From Phycisphaerales bacterium (GTDB lineage: Bacteria; Planctomycetota; Phycisphaerae; Phycisphaerales; UBA1924), in contig DASPKU010000011.1 in assembly GCA_035627955.1 (NCBI GenBank), positions 1 to 64,000 on the forward strand: 64,000 nt of DNA, written 5' to 3'. Below the pieces are notes generated by a model. It was given only the letters and a program-made list of their open reading frames with translations. It was not told where the DNA came from and did no database searches. The position numbers and the translations under genes were made by a program. Of this stretch, positions 41,301 to 48,753 are shown piece after piece (positions within the stretch are counted from its first letter, which is position 1; every line of letters starts with the position of its first letter).

Positions 41301-41977
41301 TGGACACCATCCTGCGGCTGCTGCACCCGGTGATGCCGTACGTGACCGAAGCCATCTACGAGCAGTCGCGGACGATCAGGACCGACGCGGTGCCCGGGAT
41401 TGAGCTCGGGGACGCACGCAAGGACGGACTGCTGGCGACCGCGGGGTGGCCGAAGGTGTCGGCTTCGCTGCGCAACGAGAACGCCGAGCGCGAGTTCGAG
41501 GAGCTCCGCGGCTTCATCACGGCCATCCGAGAGGTGCGGGCCCAGCACAACGTGGCGCCCAAGCGGAAGGTCACGCTGCACTTCCCGCCGCAGCTGCTGC
41601 GGGGCGGCTCGTTCCTGGGCGACCTCATGGACCCCACGAACCCCGTGCACACGCTGGTGCCGACGCTCGCGGGCGTGGCGACCATGGTCAACTCGCCGCC
41701 CAAGGGGCCGTCCGTCTCCTTCCCATTCAGCGCCCACGAGTTCAAGGTGAGCGACCTCGCCGACGAGGCCACCATGGACACTGGCGCGGAGAAGGCCCGC
41801 CTGGAGAAACTTGTCGCTGACCTCGACAAGTCCATCGCAACCTTCGAGGGCCGGCTCGCGAACCCGGGGTACGCCCAGAAGGCCCCCCCGCACATGGTGC
41901 AGCAGACCAAAGACCAGCTGGAGAAGGCGAAGGCCGAGCGGGCCGCGGCCGCGGCGACGCTGGCGACGCTTTCCTGA
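38390..41977 (+). CDS. valS: Valine-tRNA ligase carrying four in-frame repeat expansions
   Basis: ATG 38390 gives 1195 residues against the usual 880-950. All class I landmarks are intact: PPNVTAALHLGH (HIGH-type, 48-59), WMPGTDHAGIATQ, the editing-domain VATTRPETYLGDTAVA, WWGHRIPVW, DVLDTWFSSALWP, KMSKT (788-792), the anticodon-binding LWRDFCDWYLEAIKPTV and the C-terminal coiled coil. The excess comes from three palindromic AAGTGGC elements (residues about 216-251, 735-764, 868-905), a 21-bp tandem array (about 485-534) and an atypical segment of about 90 residues after WSKK where many ValRS have a zinc ribbon. Every insertion keeps frame and falls between conserved blocks, so the enzyme is probably active. 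No second valS is visible in the window. Confidence 0.95.
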   Translation: MQELPKQYRPAEHEDRIFDRWMASKAFHADPTPVLSGEREPYCVLIPPPNVTAALHLGHALNNTIQDILVRAHRMMGYETLWMPGTDHAGIATQAVVEKRVMKEEKKRRTDFTREQFIAKIQAFKDEYEATITNQLKKMGCSCDWERQRFTMDPICARAVREAFFRLFRDGLIYRGKRLVNWDPVLQTAIADDEIENIEIDGAFYYLRYPLVRPAESGKVAEWQSGKVKDATTNASSSHSATLPLGHSATSPVTWSELARAGYPGAEGMPADERAYVTVATTRPETYLGDTAVAINPRDPRAKALQGLHVELPLVGRVIPVIADEYVVMPSAKGPYGAALNLRESDEPEDPKAAFATGFLKVTPAHDPNDYELGRKHGLPMINVMAPDASISDKHGWTDVGDAHLFVGRKREEARKLVVKEFEARGLLEKVQPYRHTVGHSDRSKAAIEPYLSDQWYVRVTDDRLSGSANRALVRDQRTNAGHPPARSGEALARVVEAPARFVEAPARSAEAPTRFVEAAARSAEAPTRSAKAHSATPGDTVDGDGSLRFHPARYSRTYELWHDNIRDWCISRQLWWGHRIPVWSKKVTLTAENWFRELDQNPYTGGLSLGDFFSGSVPGASVRCFNLNTGHEEPIGDLAPLKDLLTGDYIIYICLLDDAIAKRHRLESFGFEQDPDVLDTWFSSALWPISTLAWPEDTDALRAFNPSSTLCTAREIITLWVSRMVMFNRYFRQEVAEWQSGEVAKCPTPGPHSATLPLGHSATFRAGPVPFRDVFIHSVIQDGEGRKMSKTLGNGVDPLDIIATHGADAMRFTLCHMTTQTQDVRMPVVKDSASGKNTSPKFDLGRNFANKLWNAARFALGILGDEKWQSGEVAKWQSDKGTSPDAAGSASSTLPLGHSATLPLVDRWMLSRLSVAVEACNTALKEFQFADYATTMYDLLWRDFCDWYLEAIKPTVAGDPRQRAVLAATLDTILRLLHPVMPYVTEAIYEQSRTIRTDAVPGIELGDARKDGLLATAGWPKVSASLRNENAEREFEELRGFITAIREVRAQHNVAPKRKVTLHFPPQLLRGGSFLGDLMDPTNPVHTLVPTLAGVATMVNSPPKGPSVSFPFSAHEFKVSDLADEATMDTGAEKARLEKLVADLDKSIATFEGRLANPGYAQKAPPHMVQQTKDQLEKAKAERAAAAATLATLS
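39037..39140. repeat. AAGTGGC palindromic element A inside valS
   Basis: Left arm 39037-39073 and right arm 39104-39140 (37 nt each) are inverted copies differing at about four positions, with a 30-nt loop. Left words are AAGTGGCAAAGTGGC; the right arm holds the core CCACTTGGCCACTCTGCC. It encodes SGKVAEWQSGKVK ... HSATLPLGHSAT between a catalytic-domain strand and the editing domain. Confidence 0.95.
39844..39990 (+). repeat. 21-bp tandem array inside valS
   Basis: Seven consecutive 21-nt units of the form GGCGCGRTYTGYTGAGGCTC plus C occur at 39844, 39865, 39886, 39907, 39928, 39949 and 39970. They encode a heptad alternating EAPARFV and EAPARSA/EAPTRSA (also EAAARSA). Unit length keeps the reading frame. 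It lies after the conserved YVRVTDD segment and before the WHDNIRDWCISRQ block. Confidence 0.92.
40593..40682. repeat. AAGTGGC palindromic element B inside valS
   Basis: Arms 40593-40629 and 40646-40682 (37 nt each) are inverted, with a 16-nt loop unrelated to the other loops. It encodes EVAEWQSGEVAK ... HSATLPLGHSAT between the SRMVMFNRYF helix and VPFRDVFIHSVI, upstream of KMSKT. Confidence 0.95.
40991..41104. repeat. AAGTGGC palindromic element C inside valS
   Basis: Arms 40991-41027 and 41068-41104 are inverted, with a 40-nt loop. It encodes EKWQSGEVAKWQSD ... STLPLGHSATLPL at the junction of the catalytic core and the anticodon-binding domain. Its right arm is shifted by one word relative to A and B but contains the same core in the same reading phase. 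Confidence 0.95.
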
Positions 41978-42133
41978 CGGCAATCGCGGGCGAGCGCGTC
42001 CGTTTCACCCGGAGAACGGCCCTGCAAACGCGGGAGGTTCCGTGCAGGACCCGCACGTTTGGGGGCCGCTCGGTGAGCGAACTTCATCGGCAACGGGGTT
42101 CGGGCCGAAGGTAGTATGGGAAGGATGGAACGG

Positions 42134-43267
42134 ATGCCGTTGCTCGCCCCCCACCCCCACCGTTCGCTCTCGCTCCGCATCCTGCTGCTGACGGCGATCG
42201 CCGGGCTGGCGGCCGCGTGCTCGAACCAGCCTCCCGCGTCACCCGGCTTGGCCGCCGCCCCGCCGCAGGCGGCCCCGGGCGTGGTCGACCCGACGCTGAA
42301 CGCCGCGAAGATCGTCATCGCCACCGCGCCCTGGACCTTCGAGCAGAAGGAGGGCAAGGTCATCGAGACGGCGAGCTACCGCATCATGACCACGGCCACG
42401 CGGGCTCAGCTGGTGGACCGCATCCCGGTGTTCATGGAGCTCGCGCTCAACAACTACACCAGCGCGGTGGGCACGCTGCCGCGGCCCAACGAGCAGATGG
42501 AGTCGTTCATCCTCGGCACCCGCCCGCAGTGGGCGCGGATGACGCAGCGCGTGATGGGCGCGGACAGCGAGATGTACCTGCGGATCCAGCGCGGCGGGTT
42601 CAGCAGCAACGGGCGGGCGATTCTCTACGACATCGGGCCGCGCGACACCTTCGCGATCGCCGCCCACGAGGGCTGGCACCAGTACACGCAGAAGACCTTC
42701 CGCAACTCGCTGCCGGTGACGTTGGAAGAGGGGCTGGCCACGTACATGGAGGGCTTCCGCTGGAACCCCGAGCAGATTGACCGGCCGGTGTTCATGCCGT
42801 GGGCCAACGTGGAGCGGTGGGAGCAGCTGCGGCAGGCGGAGCGCGCGGGCAAGCTGCAGCCGCTCGAAAAGCTCATGCGGAGCACGCCGCAGAACCTGAT
42901 GGCGGACGACCCCGACGCGGCCCTCATCTACTACGCGCAGGCGTGGGCACTCATCCACTTCCTCAACGACGCCAAGGACGGGGCGTACCGCGATGGGTTC
43001 CGCAAGATCGTCACCGACGCGGCCAACGGGCGGCTGGAGGCGCGGGTGCGGCATGCTCTTGCTTCGCGCGGCATCACGAGCCGGCGCGGGGCGGACCTGC
43101 TCGACATCTATCTGGGCGCGTCGGCGGCTTCACTCAACGACGAGTACCAGGCGTTCGTGAAGTCGATCGTCACGAAGAACGGGGTGCGCGGGAAGATCAT
43201 CCGGGGGCAGTCGCCGCTGAGCGAGGATGCGGCGGCGGAGAAGGCAGCGCCGGCGGCGGCGAAGTAG
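42134..43267 (+). CDS. Lipoprotein with HEGWH putative zinc-peptidase motif
   Basis: ATG 42134, 9 nt after GGGAAGG, gives 377 residues. Two ATGs lie 3 and 6 codons upstream but are badly spaced from this site. A signal peptide (LRILLLTAIAGLAAAC) ends in a lipobox. The mature domain contains AIAAHEGWHQYTQ (an H-E-x-x-H-like zinc motif) and LPVTLEEGLATYMEGF, in which Glu could be the third ligand, as in gluzincin or peptidase-MA-like DUF1570 proteins. It probably acts in the envelope. Substrate unknown. Confidence 0.72.
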   Translation: MPLLAPHPHRSLSLRILLLTAIAGLAAACSNQPPASPGLAAAPPQAAPGVVDPTLNAAKIVIATAPWTFEQKEGKVIETASYRIMTTATRAQLVDRIPVFMELALNNYTSAVGTLPRPNEQMESFILGTRPQWARMTQRVMGADSEMYLRIQRGGFSSNGRAILYDIGPRDTFAIAAHEGWHQYTQKTFRNSLPVTLEEGLATYMEGFRWNPEQIDRPVFMPWANVERWEQLRQAERAGKLQPLEKLMRSTPQNLMADDPDAALIYYAQAWALIHFLNDAKDGAYRDGFRKIVTDAANGRLEARVRHALASRGITSRRGADLLDIYLGASAASLNDEYQAFVKSIVTKNGVRGKIIRGQSPLSEDAAAEKAAPAAAK

Positions 43268-43271
43268 CCCG

Positions 43272-43311
43272 GCTCATACGAGTCATAGGACTCATACGAG
43301 TCAAAGGAGTA
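43272..43311. repeat. GACTCATA-word repeat between convergent stops
   Basis: Four words GCTCATACGAGTCATAGGAC/TCATACGAGTCA with about 10-nt spacing fill the gap between the lipoprotein and PBP stop codons. They match the words that bracket the four-helix-bundle gene at 27.9-28.5 kb. Confidence 0.8.
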
Positions 43312-43317
43312 GAACGA

Positions 43318-45471
43318 TCACTGCTGCGGCTGGGGGCTGGGGGCGGTGCCCAGGTAGGTGAGCGTGCGCTCCATGACGCGGCGGACCACCGGGCCGGAGA
43401 CCATCGAGCCGTAGTAGTTGTTTTTGCGGATGCGCTCGGGGCCGGGGTCGTCGATGACGACCAGCACCACCAGGCGCGGGTTCTCCAGCGGGCCGCCGGC
43501 GATGAAGCTGACGCGGTACTGGTCGAGGTAGCCGGGCGTGCCGCGCATCTTGCGCTTGCCCTCGGGCGGGGAGCCCACGGCGATCTTGCTGGTGCCGGAC
43601 TTGCCGAAGATCGTGTAACGCCAGCGCTGCCCCTCGGGCGGCGGGCAGTACTTGGTCTCCATCGAGCCGGTGACGCCCTTCATCGTCTCGCGCGTGAGCT
43701 CTGCGACGGAGCGCGGCAGCACGCGGTAGGTGACGCCCGGGCCCTCCCCTGTCTCGTTCATCGTGAGCCGCAGGCGCGGGAGGGTGCCGGCGAGCTCGCC
43801 GGGGCGGGAGAACGCGCAGAAGGCACGGACCATCTGCAGCGGCGTCACGGCGATCTCGTTGCCGAAGGCCACCGAGACCTGCGTGCTGTTCTTCCAGTGC
43901 TTCATCGAGGTCACGATGCCGCGGGACTCGTAGGGCAGGCCGAGGCCCGTGGCCTTGCCGAAGCCGAACCGGAGCACGGCGTCGTGCAGCTGCTGCGGCG
44001 TGAGGCGCTGGGCGCCCTTGATCATGCCGATGTTCGACGAGTTGACGAGGACGTCCTGCCACGTCATCGAGTCGCGGGCGGTGACGTCGCGGATGGGCTT
44101 GCGACCGTCGGGCGGGACCCATCCGCCGCGGCCCGTGGTGAAGACCTCATCGGGGCGGGCGAGACCGAGCTCCGTGATCGTGGCCCACACGAAGGGCTTG
44201 AAGGTGGAGCCGGGCTCGTACATGTCCTCGACGTTGCGGTTGCGGGCGAGGGCGGGGTGGATCTCGCGGGCGGGGTCGGGCGTGTTGACGATCCAGCGGC
44301 TCTTGCCGGGGAAGTCGGGCGCGGGCGGCTTCTTGGGCGCGGGGTTGCGGCGCGTCCAGCCGCCGGGCGGGGGCTCCACCTTGGGGTCGTCGGCCCAGGG
44401 GAACTCCTTCGCGTCAGGCGGCGTGCGGAGGATGTCGACCATCGCGAGGATCTCGCCGGTGATCGAATCGACGACCAGGCACCTGCCGCCCGCGGCGTCG
44501 GCGTCGGCGATGCCGCGCTGCACCTCCTCGTACGCGATCCGCTGCACCTCGAGGTCAATGGAGAGCCGCACATCGCCGCCGGGCTCGGCGGGCGCGATCT
44601 GCCCGGGCTCGATCCAGATGGGCTTGCCGGTGGCGTCGCGGACGAAGTCGACGTGGCCCTTGCTGCCGTTGAGCTGCTGGTCGAGGAGTTTTTCCGCGCC
44701 GAGCAGGCCCTTGTGATCGATGCCGACCTTGCCAACGATGGCCGCGCACTCGATGCCGCCGGGGTACTCGCGGACCTGACGCTTCTCGAGGGACACGCCC
44801 TTGATCCCGAGGGCCTTCACCGCGCGGGCCTTCTCGTCGTTGAGCGTGCCGCTGACGACCACATAGCGGATCGGCTTCTTGGGCGCGGCCCCCTCGGGCA
44901 GTGCCTCGGGCTCGGAAGGCGCGGGCGGCTGCGGCTCATCGTCCAGGCCCGCGATGGGCTCGAGCTTTTCCTTGAGCTTGGAGAGGAAGCGGCTGGTGAC
45001 CTTGGTGGGCTCGCCTGATTCCGGCGGCTTCAAGGCCGCGGCACGCCGCTCGTTCTCGACTACCGCGCGGAGGATGCGGGCGCCTACGGCGTCTGCGGGC
45101 AGCTCCATCGCCTCGGCGAGGCGCGTGATCGCGCCATCGATGTCCTGGGGCAGCAGCGTGGGGTCGACAATCACGCGCGAGCCGAAGCGGGTGACCGAGA
45201 GTGGCCGGTTGCGGCGGTCCACGATCTCGCCGCGGAGGGGCAGCTCGGTGCGGCGCGTCACGCGCGGCTCAAAGTGCTCGCGCAGCGAGTCCGAGGGGGC
45301 CACCTGCAGCTGCGCCACGCGCCCCAGCACCGCCACCAGCGCCAACGAGATGCCGCCCGCCAGGCACCACGCGACCGTGCCGAAGGAGGAGCGGCCGGCG
45401 CGTGCCACGGTCTGCGCGGCGGGGCTTTCGCCGCTGCGGCCAAGCTTGTCACGGAACATGAACGGGTTCAT
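43318..45471 (-). CDS. ftsI: Class B penicillin-binding protein (division transpeptidase, FtsI-like)
   Basis: 717 residues: short cytoplasmic tail, TM anchor (TVAWCLAGGISLALVAVLG), the N-terminal pedestal domain (LPLRGEIVDRRNRPLSV, typical of PBP2/PBP3), and the transpeptidase domain with EPGSTFKPFVW (active Ser 422, Lys 425), VNSSNIGMIKG (SxN) and GKSGTSKIA (KSG-T, Lys about 624). All catalytic motifs are intact. Its start overlaps the end of the FtsL-like gene by a base, and rsmH lies upstream, so this is the ftsI of a reduced dcw cluster. It crosslinks septal peptidoglycan. Confidence 0.9.
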   Translation of the reverse strand: MNPFMFRDKLGRSGESPAAQTVARAGRSSFGTVAWCLAGGISLALVAVLGRVAQLQVAPSDSLREHFEPRVTRRTELPLRGEIVDRRNRPLSVTRFGSRVIVDPTLLPQDIDGAITRLAEAMELPADAVGARILRAVVENERRAAALKPPESGEPTKVTSRFLSKLKEKLEPIAGLDDEPQPPAPSEPEALPEGAAPKKPIRYVVVSGTLNDEKARAVKALGIKGVSLEKRQVREYPGGIECAAIVGKVGIDHKGLLGAEKLLDQQLNGSKGHVDFVRDATGKPIWIEPGQIAPAEPGGDVRLSIDLEVQRIAYEEVQRGIADADAAGGRCLVVDSITGEILAMVDILRTPPDAKEFPWADDPKVEPPPGGWTRRNPAPKKPPAPDFPGKSRWIVNTPDPAREIHPALARNRNVEDMYEPGSTFKPFVWATITELGLARPDEVFTTGRGGWVPPDGRKPIRDVTARDSMTWQDVLVNSSNIGMIKGAQRLTPQQLHDAVLRFGFGKATGLGLPYESRGIVTSMKHWKNSTQVSVAFGNEIAVTPLQMVRAFCAFSRPGELAGTLPRLRLTMNETGEGPGVTYRVLPRSVAELTRETMKGVTGSMETKYCPPPEGQRWRYTIFGKSGTSKIAVGSPPEGKRKMRGTPGYLDQYRVSFIAGGPLENPRLVVLVVIDDPGPERIRKNNYYGSMVSGPVVRRVMERTLTYLGTAPSPQPQQ

Positions 45472-45891
45472 CTAGTTCCCCCCGGCACGTGCGACCCTGC
45501 TGCGGTTGTTGTGGCTCGCCTGCGAGCGTGGCCTGGGCTTGCTCGCGTTCGCCCGCGTGGGCTTGGGCATGGGGCCGACGAACTCCGCGGTCCCCGGCGT
45601 GTTGCGGGCGGCGAGCTTCTTCTCCATCTCCAAGCGGGTCTTCTCATCGATGACCGGCGGCACGAGCGGCCGCAGCGGGCCGACATCCGCGGCCAGGCGC
45701 TCGACCTGCTCGGGCGTGACGCGCTCGGCGATCCTGGCGCGGAGGACCCACAGGCGCTCGTCCTCCTGGTTGATGCGGATCTGCGTCTGCGCGATCTCGC
45801 TGGCGACCTGGAGGCGCGACTGGCGCAGAGCAAGGAGCGTGCACCCGCACGCTCCTAAGGCGACGACGACCGCGACAAGCTTTGGGAACAC
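45472..45891 (-). CDS. FtsL-like division protein
   Basis: The 139-residue product has an N-terminal TM helix (LVAVVVALGACGCTLLAL) followed by a coiled coil (EIAQTQIRINQEDERLWVLR) and a basic C-terminal tail (PKPTRANASKPRPRSQASHN). Topology, size and position directly upstream of ftsI fit FtsL, whose sequence is poorly conserved. I infer the identity from context rather than from a sequence signature. Confidence 0.6.
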   Translation of the reverse strand: MFPKLVAVVVALGACGCTLLALRQSRLQVASEIAQTQIRINQEDERLWVLRARIAERVTPEQVERLAADVGPLRPLVPPVIDEKTRLEMEKKLAARNTPGTAEFVGPMPKPTRANASKPRPRSQASHNNRSRVARAGGN

Positions 45892-45953
45892 CGCCGGCCT
45901 CTCGTTTCCCCGCGGAAACTCCCGCGGCCACTATTCGCGTTCATTCATCGGCG

Positions 45954-47201
45954 TTACGCCGCGGGCAGCTGGATGGTCACGCCCAGCGGCACGTTGTTGG
46001 GGTTCTTGATCAGCTTCTTGTTGAGCTCGACGATCTCCTTGGCCCGCTTGATGGTGCCGAGCTCCTTCTGAGCGATGGCCGCGAGGGAGTCGCCCTTCTT
46101 GATGGTGTAGGGGCGGGTCTTGGAAGCTGGAGTGCTGCCCGCCGTTGCCGCTCCACCGGCGGTCGGGCGGGGTTCGATGACCGGGACGCGCGCGGTGTTG
46201 GTGCCGCCGGGGACGGGCGAGACGCCGCGGATGGAATCGAAGTTGGTCTGGGTCAGCACCGGTGCGGGCGTCGTCGGCGCGGGCTTGCCGGTCAGCACCT
46301 CGCTGCTGGGGAGCTTGATCTTCTGGCCGATCTTCAGGGGCGTGCTGGGGTCGATGCCGTTGTACTTGGCCAGCTTCTTGGCGAGCTTGCCGTCGCCGTA
46401 GTGCTGCTTGCAGAGCTTGAAGAGGTGCTCGCCGCTGGCGACGGTGTGGACCTTGTCGTTGCTCACCGGTGCGGGGGGCAGCACGCTGGTGGGCGCGGGG
46501 GTGTTGTTCGCGGCAGCGGTGCGGTTGGCGAGCGGGTTGCCGCTGTTGAGCGGCAGCGGCTGCACGCCCGTGAGGTTCGTGTTCTGCGGCTGCGTGCCGG
46601 CGCCGTTGATTGGGTTCACGGCCTGGCGCGTGGTCTGCACGCCGGGGGTGAAGGAGATGGTGTCGCCCTGGAGCTGAGCGCCGACGTTGCGGACCACATC
46701 CTCAAGCCCGCTTGTGCGCCCGGTGTTGGAGGCGATGGGCTGCACCTGGTTGCTGATGTTCGCCGGCTGTTGCGCATGAGTCGTCCCGCCGATAGGGGCA
46801 GGAGCCGTTGATTGCGGCAGCGGGTTGATCAGGTCGATCGTGCCGGCGCCGGCCGGGGCCGCGCCGTTCGCGGGGCCATTCGTGCCTGCGAGCCCGTTCG
46901 CGTTGGCCAGCGTCGTGGGCGTGCCCTGCACGAGAACCAGCGGCTCGGTCTCGGCGGTGGGCATCGAACCGATCAGCGGCGCGGGGGCGTTGGGCGTGGG
47001 CTCGGTCACGGTGCCGCGGGGCAGGGTGTCGGCGCCGTTCTCCAGCGCAATGGGCGGCGGCTCGGTCACCTTGGCGGGCTCGGTGGGCAGGCTCGCGAGG
47101 CGCGTCTGCCGCGCGTGCGACAGGTGGTCGCTGATGAGCACCGTCACGACCAGCACCAGTGCGAAGCCGACAATCAACGCCAACTTGAGTTCACGCGTCA
47201 C
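45954..47201 (-). CDS. Membrane-anchored protein with two LysM domains
   Basis: GTG at 47199-47201 with AAGGA upstream gives 415 residues. An N-terminal TM anchor (LKLALIVGFALVLVVTVLIS) is followed by a long Pro/Thr/Asn-rich linker, a LysM domain (HTVASGEHLFKLCKQHYGDG), a second linker and a second LysM (YTIKKGDSLAAIAQKELGTI) ending VPLGVTIQLPAA. It should bind peptidoglycan glycan strands at the septum or cell wall. It lies between rsmH and the ftsL-like gene, where most dcw clusters have nothing. Confidence 0.85.
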   Translation of the reverse strand: MTRELKLALIVGFALVLVVTVLISDHLSHARQTRLASLPTEPAKVTEPPPIALENGADTLPRGTVTEPTPNAPAPLIGSMPTAETEPLVLVQGTPTTLANANGLAGTNGPANGAAPAGAGTIDLINPLPQSTAPAPIGGTTHAQQPANISNQVQPIASNTGRTSGLEDVVRNVGAQLQGDTISFTPGVQTTRQAVNPINGAGTQPQNTNLTGVQPLPLNSGNPLANRTAAANNTPAPTSVLPPAPVSNDKVHTVASGEHLFKLCKQHYGDGKLAKKLAKYNGIDPSTPLKIGQKIKLPSSEVLTGKPAPTTPAPVLTQTNFDSIRGVSPVPGGTNTARVPVIEPRPTAGGAATAGSTPASKTRPYTIKKGDSLAAIAQKELGTIKRAKEIVELNKKLIKNPNNVPLGVTIQLPAA

Positions 47202-47372
47202 GCTCAGCGTCCTTGCTTGCCCGCGGCGGCGGGCCTTTCTTTGCGGCGAGCTTTCGAGAGCGTCCTTGCCCTCAAACCACCCGCCGTAAACCGCGTTCCG
47301 TGCCTCTCGGCAGCGGCCGCAATGGTACTGCATTTCCTGCGCGTTTCAACGACGCGCAACTATCCACAGACT

Positions 47373-47448
47373 GGAGAGCGGAGAATGGAGAGCGGAGAGT
47401 GGTGGAAGGCAGTCCCGTTCTCGGCTCTCTGATCTCCGCTCACCCTCC
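47373..47448. repeat. GGAGAGCGGA palindromic element at the end of rsmH
   Basis: Left arm 47373-47409 (GGAGAGCGGAGAATGGAGAG word pattern) faces right arm 47424-47448 (CTCTCTGATCTCCGCTCACC and CTCC). The loop is 14 nt. The complement of 47440-47442 inside the right arm is the TGA stop of rsmH. Confidence 0.8.
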
Positions 47449-48420
47449 GGGCATCTTCACCGCCCGCAGCTTCGCCGACCTTGCCCTCGGGTTCCGCGAG
47501 AGCTCCTCCTCACCCGCAACCCGCGGGCCATCCGTCAGGTCCTCGCCCCCGAGCTTCACGATCTGCTCGACGGCCTTCTTGACGGGGCGGTCCTCGAGGC
47601 TGTGGAACGACAGCACCGCGAACCGCGCGCCCGGTTTCAGCCACGTTGCTTCCAGCTTTGAAGCGAGCCGCTCCGCGTCCCGCACCGCCGCGCCCAGGAG
47701 GGCCTCCAGGCTGCCGATCTCGTCGTTGACCGCCATCCGCAGCGCCTGGAAGGTGCGGGTGGCGGGGTCGATCCCGCCCCACTGGCCGGGGCTTGCGCTC
47801 CGCACCAGTTCGGCCAATCGGCCCGTCGTACTTATCGGAGACTCTGCCCGCGCCCGCACAAGTTTTGCCGCGATCCGGCGGGCGTTTCTGTCCTCGCCGA
47901 ACCGCTGGATGATGGACGCCAGCTCGCCCTCGGGCAGCCCGTTCACAAGGTCCGCCGCGGACACGGGTAACGTCGGGTCCAGCCGCATGTCCAGCGGCCC
48001 GTCCTGCGAGAAGCTGAAGCCGCGGGCGGGGTCGTCGACCTGGGTGGAGGCGAAGCCGAGGTCGGCGAGGACCATGTCGGCCTTAAGGCCCCCGCTTCCC
48101 CCACCGCCCCCAACACCCGCCGCCAGCAACGGCAGCTTGTTGGGAACCTCGGCGAAGTTGCCGGTCAGCACGTGCACGCTGACGCCCCCACCCGCCTGCT
48201 CCCGCACGTGCGCCTCCGCGCGTGTGAGGTTCAGGGGGTCGGCGTCGTTAATGATGACGGTGCCCCCGCCCGCCGATGCAAGGCGCGCCCCCACCGCCGC
48301 GGCGTGACCGCCCAGGCCCGCCGTGCAGTCTACATAGACCTCGCCCGGTCCCCGAACGCCGGGCGCGAGCACGCCCAGGCACTCGTCAAGCATCACGGGG
48401 ATGTGGCCGCGGTCGGGCAC
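47440..48420 (-). CDS. rsmH: 16S rRNA (cytosine(1402)-N(4))-methyltransferase
   Basis: A GTG at 48418-48420 gives 326 residues starting PDRGHIPVMLDE after the initiator, the invariant N-terminus of RsmH/MraW (HIPVM). The SAM motif is VDCTAGLGGHA. Later blocks include ADMVLADLGFASTQVDDPARG, GFSFSQDGPLDMRLDP and FAVLSFHSLEDRPVK. Length is standard. It heads the minus-strand group rsmH, LysM, ftsL-like, ftsI; mraZ is not present. Its TGA stop lies inside the GGAGAGCGGA repeat arm. Confidence 0.93.
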   Translation of the reverse strand: MPDRGHIPVMLDECLGVLAPGVRGPGEVYVDCTAGLGGHAAAVGARLASAGGGTVIINDADPLNLTRAEAHVREQAGGGVSVHVLTGNFAEVPNKLPLLAAGVGGGGGSGGLKADMVLADLGFASTQVDDPARGFSFSQDGPLDMRLDPTLPVSAADLVNGLPEGELASIIQRFGEDRNARRIAAKLVRARAESPISTTGRLAELVRSASPGQWGGIDPATRTFQALRMAVNDEIGSLEALLGAAVRDAERLASKLEATWLKPGARFAVLSFHSLEDRPVKKAVEQIVKLGGEDLTDGPRVAGEEELSRNPRARSAKLRAVKMPGG

Positions 48421-48448
48421 GCCCAAGCCTATCCGGTCAAGGCATCCA

Positions 48449-48712
48449 CCGCGGAGTTGCGCGGAGTGAGCGGAGATGCGCGGAGAACGCATTGTTAACG
48501 CGAAGAGCGCGAAGGGGGAGCAAAGGCGCGAAGGTGGAGAAGACGGGATCGGACCAGGAAGATGAAGGAGGAAAGCCCATGAGAGTGTCCGAAGTACTCG
48601 TCTTCCGTCTTCCCATCCCCTCTTCGCGCCTTCGCTCCCCCTTCGCGATCTTCGCGTTCACACTGCCCTGCCTTTCTCCGCAGAACTCCGCTCACTCCTC
48701 GCAACTCCGCGG
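48449..48712. repeat. Nested double palindrome between rsmH and the histidine kinase
   Basis: The outer arms 48449-48485 and 48676-48712 belong to the CGCGGAG-word family (CCGCGGAGTTGCGCGGAGTG start, CTCCGCGG end). Inside them, 48497-48534 (AACGCGAAGAGCGCGAAGGG start) and 48622-48658 (ending TTCGCGTT) form a second inverted pair with a different word. The innermost 87 nt has further partial complementarity (GAAGACG near 48538, CGTCTTC near 48599). The whole fills the divergent intergenic region. No gene is inside. Confidence 0.88.
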
Positions 48713-48753
48713 TAGAGCCTTCCCCTTGACCGCACCCCTAAACTCCCCGACTC

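Noticed and set aside
38390-41977. valS as a pseudogene or chimeric misassembly
   Set aside because: The frame is intact across all repeats, every conserved motif is present, and the arms of the three elements differ in detail, which a duplicated read artefact would not explain.
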